From positions 186,001 through 250,000 of the forward strand of contig NZ_JBEBMX010000005.1 in NCBI RefSeq assembly GCF_043196875.1: a stretch of 64,000 nucleotides of DNA, read 5' to 3'. The stretch's first letter is position 1. The number at the start of each line of letters is the position of its first letter. The stretch is from Saccharospirillum sp043196875. Lineage in GTDB: Bacteria; Pseudomonadota; Gammaproteobacteria; Pseudomonadales; Natronospirillaceae. Shown here in pieces: positions 60,787 through 64,000 of this stretch. The translations under genes and the position numbers were made by a program. The notes below the pieces were generated by a model, which saw only the letters and a program-made list of their open reading frames with translations, ran no database searches and had not been told where the DNA came from.

Positions 60787-61971
60787 TCAGGCGCCGATGG
60801 CGAGAAACCCTTTGACCACCGCCGGAATATCACCTTCCTTCATGCCCGCCACATTCATGCGGCCACCGCCGACAAGGTAGATGCCGTGGTCGTTGCGCAA
60901 GGCTTCGATCTGGTCGTTGCTCAGGCCGGTCACCGAAAACATGCCACGGTGTTCGCTGAAGTAATCGAAGCGCTGGCTGTCGCTGTGCTCACGGAAAGTC
61001 AGGGTGAGTTGCTCGCGCAGTCGTTTGATGCGCTGGTTCATGCTCGCCAGTTCGCTCAGCCATTCGGCTTTCAAAGCTTCGTTGCCGAGGATGTTGGCGA
61101 CGATATCGGCACCGTGATCCGGCGGCATGGAGTAGGTGCCGCGCGCCAGTTCCAGCGCCCGGCCGCGTGCCTTGGCGGTGGCTTCCTGGCTGTCGGCGAT
61201 GATGATGGCGGCGCCGGTGCGTTCACGGTAAAGGCCAAAATTCTTCGAGCAGGAGGTCGAGATCAATAACTGCGGTACTGCATCAGCGAGCAGACGCATC
61301 CCGGCGGCGTCTTCCATCAAACCATCGCCAAAGCCCTGGTAGGCGATATCGACAAAAGGCAGAAAGCCATTGCGTACGGCCAGATCGGCAATTTCGCGCC
61401 AGGCTTCCAGGCTGATGTCACCGCCGGTCGGATTGTGGCAGCAACCGTGTAACAGCAGCACATCGTCCTGACCGAGTTTGGCGATTTGCGTCAGCATGGC
61501 CGCTTCATCGACGGCCTTGGTCTCGGTATTAAAGAACGGATATTCGCGCACGCTCAGACCGGCGGCTTCCATAATCGGTTGATGGTTGGCGTAGCTGGGA
61601 CGGCTGATCCAGACAGTGGTGTTGGGTTTAATGCTGGCAATCAGGTCGGCCAGCATACGCAGCGCGCCACTGGCGCCGGGGGTCTGAATGGCGCTGGCGC
61701 GATCGTAGGCCGCGGTGCCAGACAACAACAGATCGGTGATCGCCTGATTAAACGTCTCATTACCGGCCAGGCCAATATAGGCCTTGGTTGGCTGGGTTTC
61801 CGCCTGCGTCAGCATGGCTTTGCGCACCGCGCTCATGATCGGCGTAACACCTTCGCTGTTGCGATACACCCCAATACCCAGGTCGATTTTGTCAGGGCGG
61901 GGGTCTTCTTTAAAGACGGCACTGAGCGACAGAATGGGATCGGCTTTGGGGGTGGCCAGCGAACTGAACAT
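60787..61971 (-). CDS. Aromatic amino acid aminotransferase
   Basis: This 394-residue PLP enzyme of the AspC/TyrB family starts at ATG 61971, seven bases after GGAG. It has KIDLGIGVYRNSEGVTPI, the substrate-binding CCHNPTGGDISLEAW, and the PLP lysine in SCSKNFGLYRERTGA. The conserved C-terminal Arg is in GRMNVAG. Choice between aspartate and aromatic donors cannot be made from sequence alone; tyrosine/aromatic type is preferred by resemblance. A long upstream frame to 62154 overlaps the promoter and is rejected. Confidence 0.9.
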   Translation of the reverse strand: MFSSLATPKADPILSLSAVFKEDPRPDKIDLGIGVYRNSEGVTPIMSAVRKAMLTQAETQPTKAYIGLAGNETFNQAITDLLLSGTAAYDRASAIQTPGASGALRMLADLIASIKPNTTVWISRPSYANHQPIMEAAGLSVREYPFFNTETKAVDEAAMLTQIAKLGQDDVLLLHGCCHNPTGGDISLEAWREIADLAVRNGFLPFVDIAYQGFGDGLMEDAAGMRLLADAVPQLLISTSCSKNFGLYRERTGAAIIIADSQEATAKARGRALELARGTYSMPPDHGADIVANILGNEALKAEWLSELASMNQRIKRLREQLTLTFREHSDSQRFDYFSEHRGMFSVTGLSNDQIEALRNDHGIYLVGGGRMNVAGMKEGDIPAVVKGFLAIGA

Positions 61972-62044
61972 GAAGATCTCCGTGAATGACACCGTGAGCG
62001 GAGCCGCAAGGATACCCCCAGACGCAACGTGATTCGATGCCTGG

Positions 62045-62073
62045 CTGAAAAATCCCCGCGGTGGCCGTACAAT
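62045..62073 (+). promoter_or_regulatory. Candidate promoter of YbjN-like gene
   Basis: CTGAAA (62045-62050) and TACAAT (62068-62073) are separated by 17 bases, 28 bases before the start of the YbjN-like gene. Confidence 0.45.
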
Positions 62074-62101
62074 GCCGCCCAAAGCAAGACAACTGGACAT
62101 T

Positions 62102-62557
62102 ATGAAATCGATAAACCGCGACACCCTTGAAGATTGGCTGGCCGAACACGGCATCCGTTATTACCTCTGCCAGGACTGCGATGGCCTGCATCTGAGCGAT
62201 ACCGAAGAGAATCTCGGCGTACTGGAAAGCCGGCTGTTGCTGGAAAGCGGCCTGGTGATTGTTTCAACTGAATTGTCGGTGCGCCCCTCAGCCGTGTTGC
62301 CGCTGCACGGTTCGATGCAGCTGATTAATTTCGACAATCCGCTGGTCAAGGTCGGCCTGAGTTTGTACGACGACGATGTACCGCGTTTGGTGATCAGCGG
62401 CGCTTTACCCACCAAGGGCCTGGAAGCCGACTACTTTATTCACTATCTGGAGCAGGTACTCAGCGCCACTCAACTGGTGCTGGACCACGCTACCCAGATG
62501 GATGTGCTGCTCGACGATATGGAACTGGACGCGCCCGATGGTGACGCCCTGCACTGA
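62102..62557 (+). CDS. YbjN-domain protein
   Basis: This 151-residue protein has the type III secretion chaperone-like fold of the YbjN family, visible in LEDWLAEHGIRYYLCQDCDGLHL at the start and LSLYDDDVPRLVISGALPTKGLEADYFIHYLEQVLSATQLV. It is probably a cytoplasmic chaperone-like protein of unknown role. It begins 28 bases after a candidate promoter and is followed by the ZntB-like gene at 27 bases. Confidence 0.82.
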   Translation: MKSINRDTLEDWLAEHGIRYYLCQDCDGLHLSDTEENLGVLESRLLLESGLVIVSTELSVRPSAVLPLHGSMQLINFDNPLVKVGLSLYDDDVPRLVISGALPTKGLEADYFIHYLEQVLSATQLVLDHATQMDVLLDDMELDAPDGDALH

Positions 62558-62584
62558 GCCATCAATTTGAGGTGACGTTAAACC

Positions 62585-63538
62585 ATGACCGCCGCTGCTT
62601 TTGTGATCGACCAATGGGATTTCAGCACCACCCCGGCACAACGCCAGAGTGAGTTGCCGGCCAACCTGAACGGTCGTTGGGTGCATTGTCAGCGCGATGC
62701 ACCTGAGCTGGTGCCCTGGCTCGATGAATTGGGTATTCAAAACGGCGTGCAGCAGGCGTTATTGGCGGAAGATACCCGGCCGCGGTTTGAGATCGTCGGT
62801 GATGGTTTTTTGTTGAACCTGCGCGGCGTCAATCTCAACCCCGGCGCTGAGCCGGATGACATGCTGTCGCTGCGGTTTTTGTGGCATGGCGGCGGTCTGA
62901 TTACGCTGCGCAAGCATTCGTTCAAAGCGGTGGCCTCGGTACGCGAGCGCTTGGCGGCGGGCGATGGCCCGGCCAATCTGGGCAATCTGCTGACGACGCT
63001 GGTGGCGGCGCTGAACAGCCGCATTGATGAAGTACTGGATGCGCAGGAAGCCGAGCTGGTGGTGCTCGAAGACGAAAGTTCCGGCCCGAACCCGCAAGAA
63101 CATCTGGCCAAGCTGACGCAACTGCATCGACGTTTATTGCGTCTGCATCGGTTTATTCGGCCACAAGTGGGCGCGTTAAATGAGTTTGTCAGCGAAGCCG
63201 AAACCTGGTTATCGCATAAGGATCGACTGGGGCTGTCGAACCAGCGCGATACCACTCAGCGCATTCTGGAAAATATCGAAATGCTGCTGCAGCAAGTGCA
63301 ATTGATTCGCGACGAACTGCAGCAGAATCTGGCCGAACGGATGAACCGCAATACTTATTGGTTGTCGGTCACCGCCGGGGTGTTTTTGCCGCTGAGTTTT
63401 CTCACCGGCTTGTTCGGCATCAACGTCGGCGGCATGCCCGGCGTGGAATCCAGCACGGCTTTCTGGATTGTCTGCGGCGCACTCAGCACCATAGCGGTGG
63501 TTGAGTTTTTACTGCTGCGCCGCTTACGTTTCTGGTAG
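62585..63538 (+). CDS. zntB: CorA-family zinc transporter (ZntB-like)
   Basis: This 317-residue protein has a large cytoplasmic N-terminal domain and two C-terminal helices. The GxN motif that forms the pore entrance reads TGLFGINVGGMPGV, matching ZntB, whose usual version is GVNIGGMPG. CorA proteins instead have GMN. Function would be zinc efflux or uptake across the inner membrane. The last helix ends in VEFLLLRRLRFW. The neighbour is a YbjN-like gene. Confidence 0.9.
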   Translation: MTAAAFVIDQWDFSTTPAQRQSELPANLNGRWVHCQRDAPELVPWLDELGIQNGVQQALLAEDTRPRFEIVGDGFLLNLRGVNLNPGAEPDDMLSLRFLWHGGGLITLRKHSFKAVASVRERLAAGDGPANLGNLLTTLVAALNSRIDEVLDAQEAELVVLEDESSGPNPQEHLAKLTQLHRRLLRLHRFIRPQVGALNEFVSEAETWLSHKDRLGLSNQRDTTQRILENIEMLLQQVQLIRDELQQNLAERMNRNTYWLSVTAGVFLPLSFLTGLFGINVGGMPGVESSTAFWIVCGALSTIAVVEFLLLRRLRFW

Positions 63539-63543
63539 TTTTC

Positions 63544-64000
63544 TCAGTCCGCCTTGGGCGCGGAATTGTAGTGATGCACATCGCGTTGCGGGAACGGAAT
63601 GGTCAGGCCGGCCGCCTCAATTTCGTCTTTCACGATGCGCTGCATATCCCACCACAACGGCCAGTAATCATCGACCGTCGCCCAGGCGCGAATTTGTAAG
63701 TTCACCGACGAATCACCCAGCGATTGCACCATAATCTGCGGTTGCGGGTCGGGCAGAAAACGCGGTTCGGCATCGACGATTTTGCGTAACGCAGCGAAAC
63801 CGGCGTTGAGGTCGTCGTCGTACGCCACGCCGACGACAACATCCATACGACGGGTGCCATTGCGCGTCGAATTCTGAATGGTCGCGCCCCAGACATTGGA
63901 GTTCGGTGCCGACACATACTGACCGTCGGGCGTGATCAAAATGGTGTTGAACAGAGTGATTTCTTCGACGGTGCCACTGGTGCTGTTGAAGCTGATGTAA
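63544..64000 (-). CDS. MscS-family mechanosensitive channel (C-terminal part)
   Basis: The minus-strand frame is open to the window end, so the visible 151 residues are the C-terminal half. They include GTVEEITLFNTILITPDGQ and SAPNSNVWGATIQN, the beta domain following the pore helix of MscS, and the vestibule domain with VVVGVAYDDDLN and VHHYNS near the end. Pore and sensor helices lie outside the window. These channels release solutes under osmotic downshock. Confidence 0.9.
   Translation of the reverse strand, partial: YISFNSTSGTVEEITLFNTILITPDGQYVSAPNSNVWGATIQNSTRNGTRRMDVVVGVAYDDDLNAGFAALRKIVDAEPRFLPDPQPQIMVQSLGDSSVNLQIRAWATVDDYWPLWWDMQRIVKDEIEAAGLTIPFPQRDVHHYNSAPKAD

Overview
The window reads as chromosome of a free-living, aerobic gammaproteobacterium. 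The gene content (fabA-fabB, lolB, hemA-prfA-prmC, ackA-pta, lnt, a PA0069-type radical SAM gene, RutR-type regulator) and the fairly GC-rich, CTG/GCG-biased codon use suggest an oceanospirillalean or pseudomonad-like marine bacterium; this is inference, with no rRNA to confirm it. I found no tRNA, rRNA, CRISPR array, intact insertion sequence or prophage.

Layout. 1-5 kb: end of an unknown gene, a GNAT acetyltransferase, a cytochrome b562/b561 pair and the peroxide-detoxifying pair ahpC-ahpF. 5-9 kb: a divergent MFS/LysR pair and the unsaturated fatty acid operon fabA-fabB. 9-17.9 kb is the most unusual part: an AT-rich lipoprotein gene, a small envelope protein, an operon of one TPR/beta-barrel outer-membrane protein with two FecR-domain exported proteins, and a divergent response regulator-TPR plus sensorless kinase pair. 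18-24 kb: guanine deaminase with a RutR-like regulator and a RutR-type operator, a nucleotidase with a cysteine-rich HTH regulator, an S66 peptidase, a PlsC-like acyltransferase and two class II aldolase-type genes. 25-36.5 kb: lolB with a TPR lipoprotein, hemA-prfA-prmC, a MaoC protein, a 2-hydroxyacid dehydrogenase and ackA-pta.

36.5-48 kb: a rare M23 peptidase/alpha-beta hydrolase fusion, a LIV-type binding protein, a 12-repeat kelch-like lipoprotein, an SDR/AraC pair and the livGFHM-type transporter operon. 48-55 kb: lnt and, divergent from it, a five-gene envelope operon (LolA-like protein, two FtsX-type permeases, ATPase, outer-membrane protein). 55-64 kb: hisI, an EamA transporter, citrate synthase with divergent LysR, a VanZ-like protein, an SOS-box-controlled radical SAM protein, an aromatic aminotransferase, a YbjN protein, a ZntB-like transporter and the end of an MscS channel gene.

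The best candidates for undescribed biology are (i) the 11.2-15.2 kb operon, which looks like a Slam/type XI secretion machine with a FecR-domain cargo carrying a TbpB-like C-terminal barrel, plus a paralogue cut off where that barrel would begin, and (ii) the 50.1-55.2 kb LolA-like/FtsX/OMP operon, which resembles a second envelope transport route. Two operator calls stand on strong sequence matches: a RutR-type box at 17897-17912 before guanine deaminase and a LexA box at 59624-59643 before the radical SAM gene.
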